DNA of 64,000 nt from Archegozetes longisetosus (Eukaryota > Arthropoda > Arachnida > Sarcoptiformes > Trhypochthoniidae), in the NCBI GenBank assembly GCA_018873245.2, contig JAEMBT020000009.1, positions 15,619,794-15,683,793 of the forward strand, in the 5' to 3' direction. A program made the position numbers and the translations under genes. Each line of letters begins with the position of its first letter. The first letter of the stretch is position 1. Of this stretch, positions 10,127 to 22,269 are shown in pieces. A model generated the notes under the pieces. It was not told the origin of the DNA. It made no database searches and was given only the letters and a program-made list of their open reading frames with translations.

Positions 10127-11514
10127 TTTAGGCTGTAAAATAGTAGTTAAAGATTAATAGTCAAAATAACGATACGAAATTATGTTGTTCTTTGACAAGT
10201 ATGAGGCTTGAATGCTGCATTCTCGTAACAACTTCTTCCCTATTTATAACTTTAGGAGCAAATAGAAAGACCAAATCTAATCTAACGAACCTTGAAGTTT
10301 GATCTACAGTTGTTATTCACAAGTTGATGCTCAGACGATTACAATAGAAGCACTTTAAACAATTTAAGTCATGTTCATAGTTCTGATAGCATCAAATTTA
10401 ACTATTAATAGTAAATCAAATGATATTTGCTTAAGTTTTGTGTCTCTTACAGTTACATACAAACTTTGTTAGTTCAAACTATTCAATTACTATAACAAAT
10501 ATCATCATAATTAATAAGAAGAAACCTATAGCCTAATTTTCTAAATAATGCTTTAACAACTTACCAAACATGAACTAATGTTTAAGTAAATCAAACATAA
10601 ATCTAAATTAAATGTAAACCAAATCTCATACGCAATTTAATCAGAGTTATTCGTGATATATCCAATTCATATAAGTGAATAGTATTTATAACTACAACAA
10701 AAATATGATTTTAAGCAATAATTATTGGAATAAAAAAGAGATGATTTATAATATTCCAAATCATTTTAAAGTGAGAACAATACAAATAAAATATTAATTA
10801 AAATATGAATTTATTTATATATCAAATGTTCTAATTTTAACTCAACTCATCTGGTCATAGAAACATTTCGTTTATTTACCAAATTTCGTTAGATTCAAAG
10901 TACATATAAAGTGATGAGTAGACGTCAGGATAAAGTCCACTTATATTTTCACAAATATTTGTTAAATATTCACATTCGATTAATTTATTTTTCTTTATCA
11001 AGACTAAACTTTATGACAAATAAATCATGTAAATTATCTTCTACTGCAACTATTAGAGTATTTGCATTGTTATCACTTTTGACATGTTTGCAGTCTATGA
11101 TAATTAAAAGTTATATTGGTTATCAAAGTTATCAAAGCATAACACAGCATTAATATGAATCTCGTTAAATGAAATCAAACTTTTCATACTTCCACTTAAT
11201 TATGAAGAAAATGTGATAAGCTGATACTCACGTTCTTCAAAATTTATCATAAGACTTAATCTTTATTGACAAAGTACAACTATTGGTTGAAATTATTGGT
11301 TTTAAGTTTGATATTTATTGTACTGCAACGTCTAAGATTTAGTATAAATACTGAGCTAAAATTTGTCTCAATATGATTCATTTTTGACAAAAACTTGTCT
11401 TCTAAAGTAATATCGAATTTGTAAGTATTGATATTATAACAATACTAATTTATTACTATTAATATTAATACTAATTTGTGATTGACTTTTGTTAAGAAAC
11501 AACAAGTGAGAACA

Positions 11515-12261
11515 ATGTCAGGTGGCTTATTCAGTAACTTAATCGTTGTTGGTAATGAACCAAGAAGACCTATTCCATATCTTTTAATGCTTAGAAGCGA
11601 TGAAATATCAGATAAATCAAAAGAGTTGTTCACAAAAATTGAAAATCATTTGGATGCTGTTAGTACGATTTTGAATCAAGTGGCGAACAAAGTGAATTTC
11701 CATCCAGGATCAGGAGATATTAAAACTGATGCAGACAGAAAAAAAATGACCCAATCGTTTTATCGTTTCATTGAGGCAGTCGACCATGTCCCTTTTCTCA
11801 ACACACCTGCAAATAACGAACGAGTCTTCAGATCCATTAAAAAGAGAGATTATACCGAAATTACTAGAAGTCTCTTGGCCATTTTTAAAGGCTTTGATGA
11901 AATCAGTTTGAAGAAACTCGCAGAAGGTATCTCGAACTTGGCTAAAGCTGTGCTTACAACTCAAACTAAAGAGCTTCATGCCAGTAGCTTTGCTCAATTT
12001 TACGTTGATGCTCGTGATAAGAATCAATTGAAATTCGGATACGCTTATACAACAATTGACTTGACTCAACAGGAGGGAAAGTACCAAATCAAAGAAGACC
12101 AGGAGTATTCTGTTAATATTTCAGAATACACTGTAAATCATAAATCGATTATCGCCCATGCTGATCAATTGGCAATAATCGACGCTAAGAATTTCGATGA
12201 TTTCCAGAAATGGCTAACTTCTCCTTATGATCCTAATAAGAAAACATGTTTGGATAAGTAA
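11515..12261 (+). CDS. Gene B2: near-identical copy of gene B1
   Basis: A 248-codon intact frame starting at ATG 11515. It differs from B1 by only a few residues (NHKS for NHGS, LAII for LALI), and the 5' and 3' flanks are almost as similar. A TATA box lies at 11344-11351, and a polyadenylation signal follows the stop. It is unrecognised, as for B1. Its near identity contrasts with the greater divergence of the neighbouring A copies and points to recent duplication or gene conversion of this half of the block. Confidence 0.8.
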   Translation: MSGGLFSNLIVVGNEPRRPIPYLLMLRSDEISDKSKELFTKIENHLDAVSTILNQVANKVNFHPGSGDIKTDADRKKMTQSFYRFIEAVDHVPFLNTPANNERVFRSIKKRDYTEITRSLLAIFKGFDEISLKKLAEGISNLAKAVLTTQTKELHASSFAQFYVDARDKNQLKFGYAYTTIDLTQQEGKYQIKEDQEYSVNISEYTVNHKSIIAHADQLAIIDAKNFDDFQKWLTSPYDPNKKTCLDK

Positions 12262-12565
12262 TTGTATTGATTACAAGATGATACAGAATCAAGAATATAT
12301 TTTAATAAATGATATTGGGTATTACAATATATATATTATGATGGGTATATTGGCTATATATGAAATCTATGAATATAAAGATGTAGATCTCATTTGATAA
12401 TAAAATTAATATGTTATAATGAATAAATATGTTTTAACTTAAATTTACATGATGTGAATAATGAAAAATTTGCTTATTATTCCTACTGGAGAGGCCCAAG
12501 CGTTTGAGACCAACGTATTCCACTAATCATAGGCTAGTTTTATTGGTTGAACCTTACTTTCGTGT

Positions 12566-13743
12566 TCAGTACAATTAAGAAATGTAACTCAAAAGTTTAG
12601 TGTGAGTTATGTAAATTGGTCAACTTTGACAATAAAGCTCAACATTTCTCGATTTGACACGATTCATTTGTAACCGTCAGTTGTTTACTATTATAATCGC
12701 TCTATCAGCACTTAAAAGCAAATATTATTATAATCTTCTGTATTTATACTATATGTTGATTTATTATAAGCTTTTGATAAAACTAAAAAACTACTTCATT
12801 AACTGTTAATATACCTGAATGATCATACAATTGATGAACGATTCACCAAAATGATCGTCTGTTTGCCATCACACTCCCTATTTCGTACCGATACACTATA
12901 TCTAAATATTTCATTTGATTCACAATATTTATTATTACTCCTTTTACTAATTCTTGGATTAAGTCTACGAGAAAACGGTATTACTCAACTTTTGAGTTCT
13001 TTGGGCAATCATATGCTTCAAACAAAACAGAATATATATGAAATGTTACACAGAATTTAATATGTGATTTACTTCATTAGGTTTGATACTGTCTAGTCTC
13101 CTCTAAAATTCATTCCTCTTTCTAGCATCTCCAGCATAATAAATCTTATTAAATTCTGTTTCAATAAATTTTTATCTGTTGAGTTTCTAATATTCATACT
13201 ATACTTAATCTTTTGGTCAAATTGATAGAGTGGACTCTCGTTTACTTCTTTAAATTTCTTTTTTTACATAAAATCACTCATTCTTTCCCCTTCTATAGGC
13301 TGCTTTTTAGAAAATTGTAACTGTGGAGCAACTGAATAAAATTGCACATAAGTTTTAATATTAATAAATTTTAATAATTTTATTTCGAATACAGCTGAAA
13401 AGCAACAGAAGAAAGCGTGATTTAGAAAAAATCAGAACTTGATAGAGTTTTATTTTGCTGCGAAAGTGGAATTTATTGAACTTAATCTTCGATTTTCTCA
13501 ATGCCCTTCCAAGCTGCTGCACTCAGGATAGCTTCATTAGGTACAGAGATCGCAGGTATAGCGGCAACCCTTCCAGGTACCATTATAAGTTCAGTTTTAT
13601 GCAAGTTACCTAACTCCTCTGTTACACATCTCAGGGTTTCACGACGAGATCCCTTGGCCATGTATGTAATCACCCTGGGAAAACTATAAGCGAAGCCAAC
13701 TCCAGGAATATACTTGGTCACGTAGTAGGTCTCTGATTCGCCT
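12566..13743. repeat. Segmental duplication, partial third copy
   Basis: Matches about 84-1278 of copy 1 in the same orientation, including gene-C copy 3. It starts abruptly at CAGTACAATTAAGAAATG and stops matching right after GATTCGCCTCTG, so it lacks the inverted B promoter found beside the other C copies. Confidence 0.85.
13482..13743 (-). pseudogene. Gene-C fragment, copy 3 (longest open terminal exon)
   Basis: The least damaged of three copies: about 86 codons open on the minus strand, with YVTKYIPGVGFAYSF, then VITYMAKG, a hydrophobic VPGRVAAIPAISVPNEA stretch and a KGIEKIED C-terminus before TAA. The frame is open up to a CAG|AGGCGAATC acceptor-like site at 13743 and on to a TGA about 50 bp further. 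No in-frame initiating Met precedes the conserved block, so it looks like the last exon of a gene whose other exons are absent from the window. It could equally be a live terminal exon. The family is not recognised. Confidence 0.4.
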
Positions 13744-13749
13744 CTGTCC

Positions 13750-15214
13750 GATTGATCATTGCTTATTCTTCACAGCTCTGTCGTTATCACTATAAATTCT
13801 AGCCATGCTACAAAATCTTTAAAGAATGATCCATCATGAAACATTGTAAGTGTAATAAATTATTTTGTGCATTTAGAACCATTTTTTTATTTATAGAACT
13901 TATTGAAGTTTGAATTGCTTGACTAGAATTCGGTTAGTGCCGAAAATTCCTTTTCCTGGTAATAACATTGTGATGATTCACAATATTGTGTAGCAAATTG
14001 GTAGATTAAAACGGATTCTAGCAGATCAAGGGAAAACAAAATAATTTTAAAAATCTGAATAGTAATACATTTTTCCTACACTTAGATAACTAAATATTAG
14101 ATAAGTATTAATCGTTTAATTACCATTTAAAATTGAATCCTCATAAAAAAATCATTTCTATCTTAACTTAAAGGCTTGAAAATACTTACCCCTCACTCAA
14201 AGTTAATGATCAGAGATTTGAGTACCAAATAAGAACTCATTTAACTAAAGATCGCTTTTACTAGTAATAATTGGGACAATATGTGCATCAAAGGCGCTTT
14301 AGTAGTGAAGAGTTGTTTATTTCTAGTCTAAACTTTAGCTCAAGACTTTAGTTGAAATTTCACAATAAAATCAGCTAACGAAGCATTTTCGCAATCCAAT
14401 AAAACCAATTCATAAATCAAAATGGAAAATGTTCCAATAGTCTCTAGTATTAATGAAGATTGAGTACAAACTAAATGCTAACGAGAATAAGAAGACGTTC
14501 GAACAAATATTTGTTCAATTACATTAAGTGTTTCATTGCGCTTAAAGATATTTGAACTATTTTCATTGGTAACAGATGAAATTGATAATTGTTGCTTATT
14601 GTTGCTAACTAATATATTGTTATTTATGAACTTCAATAAATCTTTTGTTTTAATTTAACATGTTTTAAATGTAGTTCTCTGCATCTTAAAAACGTATTAG
14701 TTATTTTTTTTGTATAAATTTAGTTAATTAACGGTCTCGAACAAAATATCATTCGTTTATGTATTTCCAAAAGTTGAGTTCAAGTTTTCAGATAAAAATC
14801 TTATCAAGCTTTCCTCAATTTTCTCGCAAATGTTATTAATGATTGGAAAACTGACCAATCGCAATCCATGCATTATCAGCCCTACACATCATCATATGGC
14901 AATTTTGCCAAATAAATTTCCTTAGTTCATCAGAAGCATTAAGCCATGTTTTCTTAACTAAACGCTATAAATACAATTATTAAGTCGAAATCAAATTTAA
15001 GGTAAGATTATTTTTCTTTTATTATTACTCAATATATTACATGAATAACGAGTACTCATAATGTTTGCAAGGAAGTGCCATTTAGGGCTTATGATCGATT
15101 CATTAATTGTAATACTGTACAGATTGTCCAAAATACAACTAAACTCAAATTTTGAGTACAATTTTTCTTTAATATTACGCATCGATTAGATGCAACCTAT
15201 GAACAAAATTTGAA
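13750..15214. other. No gene seen
   Basis: AT-rich spacer with no supported gene, RNA or repeat. Confidence 0.5.
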
Positions 15215-15280
15215 ATGAGTAAAAGAAAAGTCAACTTTTTAATCATAATGTTTGAGATAAAAACAAAAGCAGTATTTAAA

Positions 15281-15433
15281 ATGGTCTTCTCAATAAAGCA
15301 AAGAGTTTTTATTTATAAAACTTATTTGTCAAATAAGTCTTATAATCGAACTAGAGAAGAACTTGCTGATAAATTTGGTAAAAAAGGATCAACAAGTGCG
15401 ACTATAATTGACATTAATAAGCATATGTTGTAG
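15281..15433 (+). pseudogene. DUF4817-like helix-turn-helix fragment
   Basis: A 50-codon frame beginning ATG 15281 (MVFSIKQRVFIYKTYL). The pattern F-S-x(3)-R-V-F-I-Y-K-T-Y-L... E-L-A-D-K-F-G-K-K-G... S-A-T-I matches my knowledge of the DUF4817 helix-turn-helix domain, common in arthropod transposon-related proteins. It stops after INKHML without a catalytic domain, and no continuation is seen in the next kilobase, so it is probably a relic. A small domestic gene is less likely. Confidence 0.4.
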
Positions 15434-15439
15434 AGAATA

Positions 15440-17170
15440 TTTCTAAACACTATTTTTGTAAACTAAATTAGATCAATAAAAGTTCATTTTGACAGATCAA
15501 GTTTTCAGTATATGAATAATTGATATTACTTGCGATCAAAATATCAAATTGTAAAAGCCTTTAACTGCTTTATCTGAGTTTAGTTTTATTTTGGACGATC
15601 TGTACAAGTACAAATACCATTGGACGCTTGAACGGATAAACCTCCTAACACTATAACTGTTTACAAACTATTTGGAATAAATTGAAAACAAATTCACAAT
15701 TTGTATTCTTTAAAATATACTTGTTGAACATTTAATTTTTGGTTCTCTTTTACATAGTGATTCCAGGATCAAAGTACACTTTACTATAATTGGATGATAG
15801 ACTGTATATTTACTATTAAACAATAGATAACATTTTGCATTCAGTTTAATATTATTATCATTTTAGCTTTTAATTAATATTGATAAAAAATTAATTGATC
15901 AAGATGACATACAAGCTATTTTATGTGGTGTTAAAACGGTGTCTCCTCAATTTATAGACATTCAATTTATGGACAACCGGTTGATAGACATTTCATTTCA
16001 TAGACTAATTTTTCGCTAATGAAGATTCTGGTCATTGAGGAGATTATTCATGTTAGTTCTAACCAATCTAATTAAATCTAATTTCGAAAATAATCATTTT
16101 TTCCCTTTGGTTGATTCAATGAAACTTAATTCAGATATAGTTTACAGAAAGACTACACAAGCTTTAACCAATTAATAAAATTCAAATATAAATATGTAGA
16201 ATAGTTCTAACTAAATAACAAATTAATATATTGAACCGAATAGACTCAAAATAAAAATTCCATTTTCATTCGCTTGAAAAATAGTTGAATGGGTTTGCAT
16301 TCTGCACGTGCTAATTCTCATCAGATTGTAAAATTAGCAGATTAGCAGATATGATATTAAATGTACTTCATTCTCAATTTAATTAATATACAATTATTTC
16401 AAGAGTCTCGGATATGACTATAAATTGGAAGAATTATTTTGAATAGCTTAAAAGTTTGTCTATTTAACAGAATGTCTACCAATCGGAGTATAACTATTAG
16501 TACTACAACTAGAAAAATCGTGGAAGAGTAAAGAATTTAATAGATTGCAAAAATGGGTTATATATTGCAGGAAATGTACTCGGTGCAGTAGATGATACTT
16601 TTGGTACTTTTAATTATTTAAGTGCTTTCTTACATGAGGTTTTGTCGTAATCTTTCCGTATATCTCATGAACTTTTTAGTGTCGTAACAAAGGGCAGGAG
16701 AAAGTTCAGAAGAGTGAGAAGCAGTGTACGCTCATGTAATTCATATTTCTTTCCAATAGCAGATTTAACTTGTTTAGTTTGTAATCAAGTTTATTATTTG
16801 AATAACTTTCATTTATTAATAATTAAATTAGAGTAATGAAATGATATACAAGTAGAAGTAGTTGCAGTGTTCAATTAAGATACTAATAAAGAAATCATAT
16901 TTTTTAACTGAACGAAATCGTTTATTAGATCATTTCCATTGACTTATCACTGATAAATTATCAGATATGCCAACATCAATTATTTACTTGAATCAATGAA
17001 TATGAGAACTTTATCACGATTAACGGTTATATTCATGCATTATTATTAATTTTAAATACTTAAAACTTTAAAATCAGAGCTTCTTAATTCCTTCTCTGAC
17101 AGATATCAAAGTTTGTACCTTACTTGTGCCATTGGTTTGGTTCACCAATATCTTTACGATGTATTTCGAT
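15440..17170. other. No intact gene seen
   Basis: AT-rich DNA. A short plus-strand open stretch near 16550-16650 reads like protein (GNVLGAVDDTFGTFNYL) but has no valid start or splice context. Near 15940-16000 are three related CAATTTATAGACATT-like words. No other feature is supported. Confidence 0.4.
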
Positions 17171-17179
17171 ACATATCCC

Positions 17180-17488
17180 TCAAATTAAGCCATTATACCT
17201 AATCCTTCCCCGTGCATCTTCGGTCGCAATCTCAAGCAAAACTGAATCTACAGTTGACAACAACCACTCTTGTAATAAATAATCGTTTTGTGTAAACTTC
17301 TCGAACAAAATTTCGGGTACTTTCATTTCTAACCTGATCCCATGTAGTCGGATCAAAGTTCTCAACTTTTCTTCTAACTTTTATGGTTTTCTTGGGCTCA
17401 TTACATTCAAATATTGAGTGGCGATCTTCGGGCCATTAAAAGTGAATGCCTTTACGTACATTATGGCCGATTTGGCGAACGGGAATTT
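17180..17488 (-). pseudogene. NADAR-domain pseudogene
   Basis: Read across frames on the minus strand, the segment follows the NADAR (YbiA-like N-glycosidase) pattern. First comes SAIMYVKAFTFNG..IATQYLNVMSP, equivalent to the usual AEhYMMYqKAllF..iA.kIl...sP. Next, in another frame, is KVENFDPTTWDQVRN (usual VknFd..iWd..r). Then, in the first frame again, LFEKFTQND.LLQEWLLST.DSVLLEIATEDA (usual L..KFsQN..L...LLsTgd..lvEAs..D). A TAA at 17381-17383 and at least two frame changes break it. Family members hydrolyse N-glycosidic bonds in riboflavin intermediates or ADP-ribose derivatives. This copy should be inactive unless the breaks are assembly errors. Confidence 0.55.
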
Positions 17489-17564
17489 ATACCCAAATAA
17501 ACAAAGTTTAAATCTATAAAAGTTTGAAAGAGAAATAGAGTCTGAAACTTCGTCGTAACCAATA

Positions 17565-18275
17565 GGTTAATCTTAGAGTTAAAAGTTTTAGGTGGCATAA
17601 CCTCAAGTTTGGTCTTAGGTTGAGCCTAAAGCCTAAACTTTTCCTAATTGTGAAGCCTAAAGACCAGGCCTAAGACTATGAAGTTACGAGGAGGCTAAGC
17701 CTACAGCCTAAGCCTTGGTCTTGTTAGGTTAACCTCTTGGTCTCCAAATATACAAATTATTGAAAATAAATAAAATTCTCCAAAACGAAATCAAAAGATT
17801 TCTCTCTAATAACATAGCACCACAGTATCAAACTATAAGTTTTGCACTTCAATGTTGACATTTTTTGCAATTTCAGCCACAAGTGTTCCTAGTGAGTAGG
17901 TATTCTCAAAAGCTAGAGATTTGGTAACTTAAAGAGGCAATCGTTTGAATAAGTAAACTACTAAAACATTGATGCTTTTAGAATCATGGTTAAAGATTTT
18001 CAATGATTAATGTGAGCATTACTTTCTTTTGTATTTTAACTGTATCTAGTCAAGAATACATAATAAATTACTTGTCATTTGCTCAGTTAATAAAGAATAT
18101 ATGCAAAAAGTTTCTCACATGGGAGGCTAAGAGGTTAGACTGAGGTTAAGCCTAAAGACTAAGAGGTTGAGAACAGCCTAAGACTACAGACTACGCTATC
18201 TTATAGTCTTCCAGCCTAATGGCTACGCCTTAGGCTTAGTCTTAGGCTTGATTTTTAACTCTAGTTAATCTTTAG
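17565..18275. mobile_element. Foldback element rich in GCCTAAG motifs
   Basis: Both ends carry an AGAGTTAAAA motif in opposite orientation (near 17576 and 18255-18262), followed inward by many direct and inverted copies of GCCTAAG/CTTAGGC (17600-17740 and 18120-18250). The centre, about 17750-18110, is ordinary AT-rich DNA. The arrangement fits a non-autonomous foldback transposon. I could not define a target-site duplication. Confidence 0.45.
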
Positions 18276-18279
18276 TATT

Positions 18280-20220
18280 ATAGACATAAACTTGTTTGTC
18301 TTTTCTTTTAACTTTCGACATCTTATATCCTAATTACGAATATTTTTTCGAATAATTTTCGACAATCGACATATAGCATTTGTTCAACTAATGAAATAAA
18401 CCAATTTAAATGAAAATTATAAAATACTCAACAACTTTTATAATAATAGAACATAAAGGTAAAAACTTAAACTACAATGTTCTGACAGATTTATCTAAAT
18501 AATATAAATCATAATATTGGATATATGAATTAAATATATGCTAAATAATTAATATTTAATATTTTTATAATTAATATAACTGTAGATGGCGCTGAGAGCT
18601 ATCAGCGTTAATTCAATTGAATTAATAAAGCTAATTAAATTAAAAACTGCGGAACTAAATCTGTCCAAAGTTTGCATTAAACGAGATATAGTCTTAAACT
18701 AACGATATCTTTAGTCAAAACTTGATCATCTGAATATTTAATAGTTGAATTACAGTGAAATTGATCACTTCCCAAACTCTATTTTATACTTTAGAGAACA
18801 AATGATCTGTTAGAAATCATTTTCTAAGTAAACCGAAATTATTCTTTCAGATATACTAATAAGGATCTGGGTACTAATTGGTCTATTCTCATCAGTAAAC
18901 TATTTTTTGTAAAATCTAGATTTCAAAAAGTACACAAATTTTATCTCCAACTTTTATATTATAATATTTCAAGTCATATCAACTGCTGATCTAGTCATTG
19001 TAAAAGAAGTTATAATCTTGTTAGATTTCACCATAGAATATAATATGTTTAAATGTCAAATTATTTTTTAAATGACAGCTGCCAATGATGTCGTTAATTT
19101 TCATATTCTGAAATATTAGTAAACACTAAAAAACATTGTTGTGTTATTTGATTTTATAATTAATTATTAAATAATATAAAAATAGTTGTTTATAGCTATA
19201 ATAGTCACCTAAAGGATAATATATTTATATTGCTTATAGTTCCTATCAGCTCCTATAATGGCTCGAAATTATTAACCAATCATCCACATTTGACAGAAGT
19301 AGACGATATCGTTCTCACTCTCAAACACATTATTCTTAAACGATATCAACAGTAACAATAATTACAAGTATTTGTTTTCTTTTATGCTACACCTAATATA
19401 TATCAAGCATAGAAGTCGAACTATATTCCTTGTCTGACTTTAAGACCGAAAAGACTCATAAAAATTAAAAGATAAGGTAAGATCAAAAACTAATTATTGA
19501 TACCTTGTCATCTAGCACTTTATGAGAACGAACTTCTATGTGAGAAGACCTTTTCAAAACTGAATCAGTTTGCACTTTTTAGAGATTGAATGCTAACCCC
19601 ACAAAAATGCTTTTTGAAACATTTATTTAGTCTTATAAAATGATATCAATCTTGCGTATAAAAAAAACCTCTGTCTATATCTCGACAACTTATTCGCCTA
19701 CAACCTATTCACCCACGACCAATTCACTGACATTATAAAAACTGAAAAGAAAGTTTTTATTTGTAATCAAACCTAAAGTAACCTTGCTAACAACCTAATA
19801 TAACATAACATAATAAAACGATTAAAATCGAGATAAATAAGAAATTTTACGAATTTTCTAAAACAAACTTTTGTAAGTGAACAGAGTCGGACCCTTTGGG
19901 AATAGGAAATAATTAAACAATCGATACTTTACAAACCTCTTTGTTGTTAAATCAAGACTACCGGATTGATATTCAATTGATTTTTCATATTCTTTCCATG
20001 TATTAGCTATTGTTAGTCCCGAAAAAATGGTTTCTAAATAATATCATAAATTTATTACATTCTGTCATAAGGTAACTGATTTAATAATAAATTGGGCCTA
20101 AACTGATTAAATAGCTTCTTATTTTTAAATAAGTTGAAACTAAGTTTTCTAGTATCGCATGCATTCTTCCCAGGAACTAGTGCAAATTTTAGTTTTTTAA
20201 CTTTCTCAATAGCTTTTGAG
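18280..20220. other. No gene seen
   Basis: AT-rich spacer. A short GC-richer patch near 19680-19735 repeats a CCTA(C)AACCTATTCACC-like word but is not resolved into a known element. Confidence 0.45.
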
Positions 20221-20224
20221 CATT

Positions 20225-20770
20225 TTATCGATTAAAAAACCGACCAATATACCACTTTAACGAATCAATTTTATACAAACTATTCAATTGTGTTAAAGTG
20301 AAAGTTAAAGATTCTTTCAATTCTTTCGGATCATTAATATAACCTGTAGTTTTATCATATATTTCTAATGAGCTAAATTTGGGAAAGTTATCTTTAAGAA
20401 AGTATAAGTACAAACCAAAATTTTGAATCAAAGCACGAACTATATCTCTATTAGACGGAGCATTGTAGGCATAACAGACCATTATACCAGAACTTGGAAG
20501 ACAACTAGCAGCAGTTGCAGTCAATTTATCTATAACAACGTGTAAATATGTTTTAACGTTCTAAAAATTACTAACACATGTTATATCTGAAAAACAATAA
20601 AGTGCCGAAACAAATATTTACTCGTGATCTAAGATAACTGAGCACTGACCTTCTTCATCGCCGCCAATAGTTTGCATTGCATACTCCGCAACATGCAAAG
20701 TATCTAATACCCCGACATTTGTCCCAGGTTCATCAAACTTATTCAAATGATAAACGCTTAAACTTTGACA
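20225..20770 (-). pseudogene. Degenerate unknown gene, 3' part
   Basis: Two protein-like minus-strand blocks. 20225-20524 is open for about 95 codons (CLPSSGIMVCYAYNAPSNR... FLKDNFPKFSSLEIYDKTTG) and ends in TAA. 20650-20765 reads NKFDEPGTNVGVLDTLHVAE YAMQTIGGDEE and ends at a possible donor (GAAG|GTCAGT). A phase-compatible acceptor (GTTATAG, about 20530) could join them. Further frames continue upstream to about 20960 with shifts. I do not recognise the protein. It may be a decayed gene with frameshifts, or a fast-evolving gene with short introns that I have not resolved. Confidence 0.4.
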
Positions 20771-21348
20771 ACAAATTTAAAAAATCAAATAAATTCAAGT
20801 CGTTTTTGCACAACTTTACTACATCTTTTGTTAATATTGATAAAAACTCTTCAAACCCTTGACTTGGAAGCCATAGTTATTTAGGTATAGTTTCCTGTTT
20901 GGATCAAAGTTATCAAATATGTAAGTAAACCAAGTATGTAATGGTATATAATCTTTTACCTTCCAGATCTACCTCAGAATTCACTTTAATCAGTATAATG
21001 GTTTGTACTCAATTTTATTAGAAACTTTAAAAATTTACATTCTTTCAAGTTAATTACGTAATGAGGTTAATAAATAATGTTCTTATCAAAAATATTCGTA
21101 ATGATCATTTCAGAAACAAGTAAGGTGCTAACAGTTTTTACTGGAAGTTCATCATAATTATTTGATTTAAAAGATTTGGAAAATACTATTTCAATAGTTT
21201 GATTCTTATATATAATACTTAAAGTAATACCTGATGATAATTTCTGATAGATTAATAAAATGATTTTTCGTTTTATACACAAAACATGTAGTACACTATA
21301 TTTGCCGATGTAGTTTGGCCATCCATGATTGCAATTTAAAACTTTCAA
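20765..21348 (-). pseudogene. Degenerate unknown gene, middle part
   Basis: Minus-strand protein-like pieces in different frames: 20765-20885 (FEEFLSILTKDVVKLCKNDL), 20870-20960 (TWFTYIFDNFDPNRKLYLNN) and 21067-21348 (93 open codons including CNHGWPNYIGKYSVLHVLC and TLLVSEMIITNIFDKN). Frame changes between neighbours are not explained by good splice sites, so I read this as decay. Residue use (Lys, Asn, Ile, Tyr) is the same as in the flanking blocks, suggesting a single origin. The family is not recognised. Confidence 0.35.
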
Positions 21349-21519
21349 ATAAAGAAATTATTTAGCTTGATGAATTAGACTTACTATCAATAATATCAAT
21401 CCTATCTCATCGCTAACATTATTTGCTGATATTTTTAGATAGTATAGGTAGGTCTGTAGATCTAAAACTAAAGGAGAAATTATAATACGCCGATTTTATA
21501 TACCTCGTCCTTAACTAAT

Positions 21520-22260
21520 CTACTGATCTTCAATAATCTTTCTATAATCCTTTATTATGTTTCTATTATTGTTTATAAATAGAATGCTCATACAGTCGGT
21601 ATAATCATAAATATCTACTATCTCATCCTTATGGAACTTTGTAAATAGCTCATATAAGACATTAAAGCTCCTTTTATTTTTAATGAACGTATTTCTAAAT
21701 TTTTAAATTCCTTATATAGATCTTACAGTACCTTTAATATCATATTAATCTTTATTTTTTTGTCACATTTTTTCATTTGGTTGAAGTTTTTAATATCGTA
21801 ATTAGTATCACCACATAATAATTCTTTATAATATTTTCTCATTCTTTCATTGTTATTAAGCATTTTAACTATGACTATGATTTAGTTACTTATTATCTCT
21901 TCTATCTCGTATTTTGCTTTGTTTATATTATCTAAATTTCTTGATTTATTCATTCTAAAATCTGGATAGGTTCTTTCTAATAACAAATCACAAGCATAAT
22001 TTTATGTCTTTCTGTTACTAACAATAAGTGGACATGAAAATAGTTAAAACAATGTTTCTTATCTTCCTATTCATTTGAATTAACTCTCGTATTCTTTTCA
22101 CGAATTTTAATCTCTGATAAGTAATTATGCAATGAGTTAATGCTTTGTTCTTATTTTTTATTTTTATTGTTCTGTTCTATCGGGTTGATCTTTAATCTAA
22201 CTATAGAACCATTCAAGTTGTCGTTGTTTTTTAAACTAAGCTGATACCTTCATAAGTATT
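21520..22260 (-). pseudogene. Degenerate unknown gene, 5' part
   Basis: More minus-strand Lys/Asn-rich protein-like text with stops and frame changes. 21520-21700 ends in a stop after IIEDQ and contains KDEIVDIYDYTDCMSILFIN. 21735-21990 contains MRKYYKELLCGDTNYDIKNF and, further upstream, YACDLLLERTYPDFRMNKSR. 22020-22210 contains SINSLHNYLSEIKIREKNTR and HCFNYFHVHLLLVTERHK. At least four breaks occur. I cannot assign it to a family. It may be a former mobile-element or foreign gene, but nothing decisive is visible. Confidence 0.35.
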
Positions 22261-22269
22261 ATTACTTGT

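Larger units (their letters stand above)
7866..12565. repeat. Segmental duplication, copy 2
   Basis: A second copy of the block seen at about 1-5180, in the same orientation and offset by about 7.38 kb. It carries gene-C fragment 2, pseudogene A2 and gene B2. Its right end (TTACTTTCGTG) joins directly to a third, partial copy beginning CAGTACAATTAAG. Similarity is highest from about 10.2 to 12.5 kb and lower over gene A. Confidence 0.9.

Noticed and set aside
12851..13060. 69-codon plus-strand frame with a Leu run
   Set aside because: The equivalent region in copy 1 (about 350-560) is not open, and the Leu run comes from AT-rich CTTTTACT words.
16460..16660. Possible two-exon mini gene (start at about 16472, donor GTAAAG, acceptor TATTGCAG)
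   Set aside because: The splice phases do not reach the protein-like frame; joining leads to a stop within eight codons.
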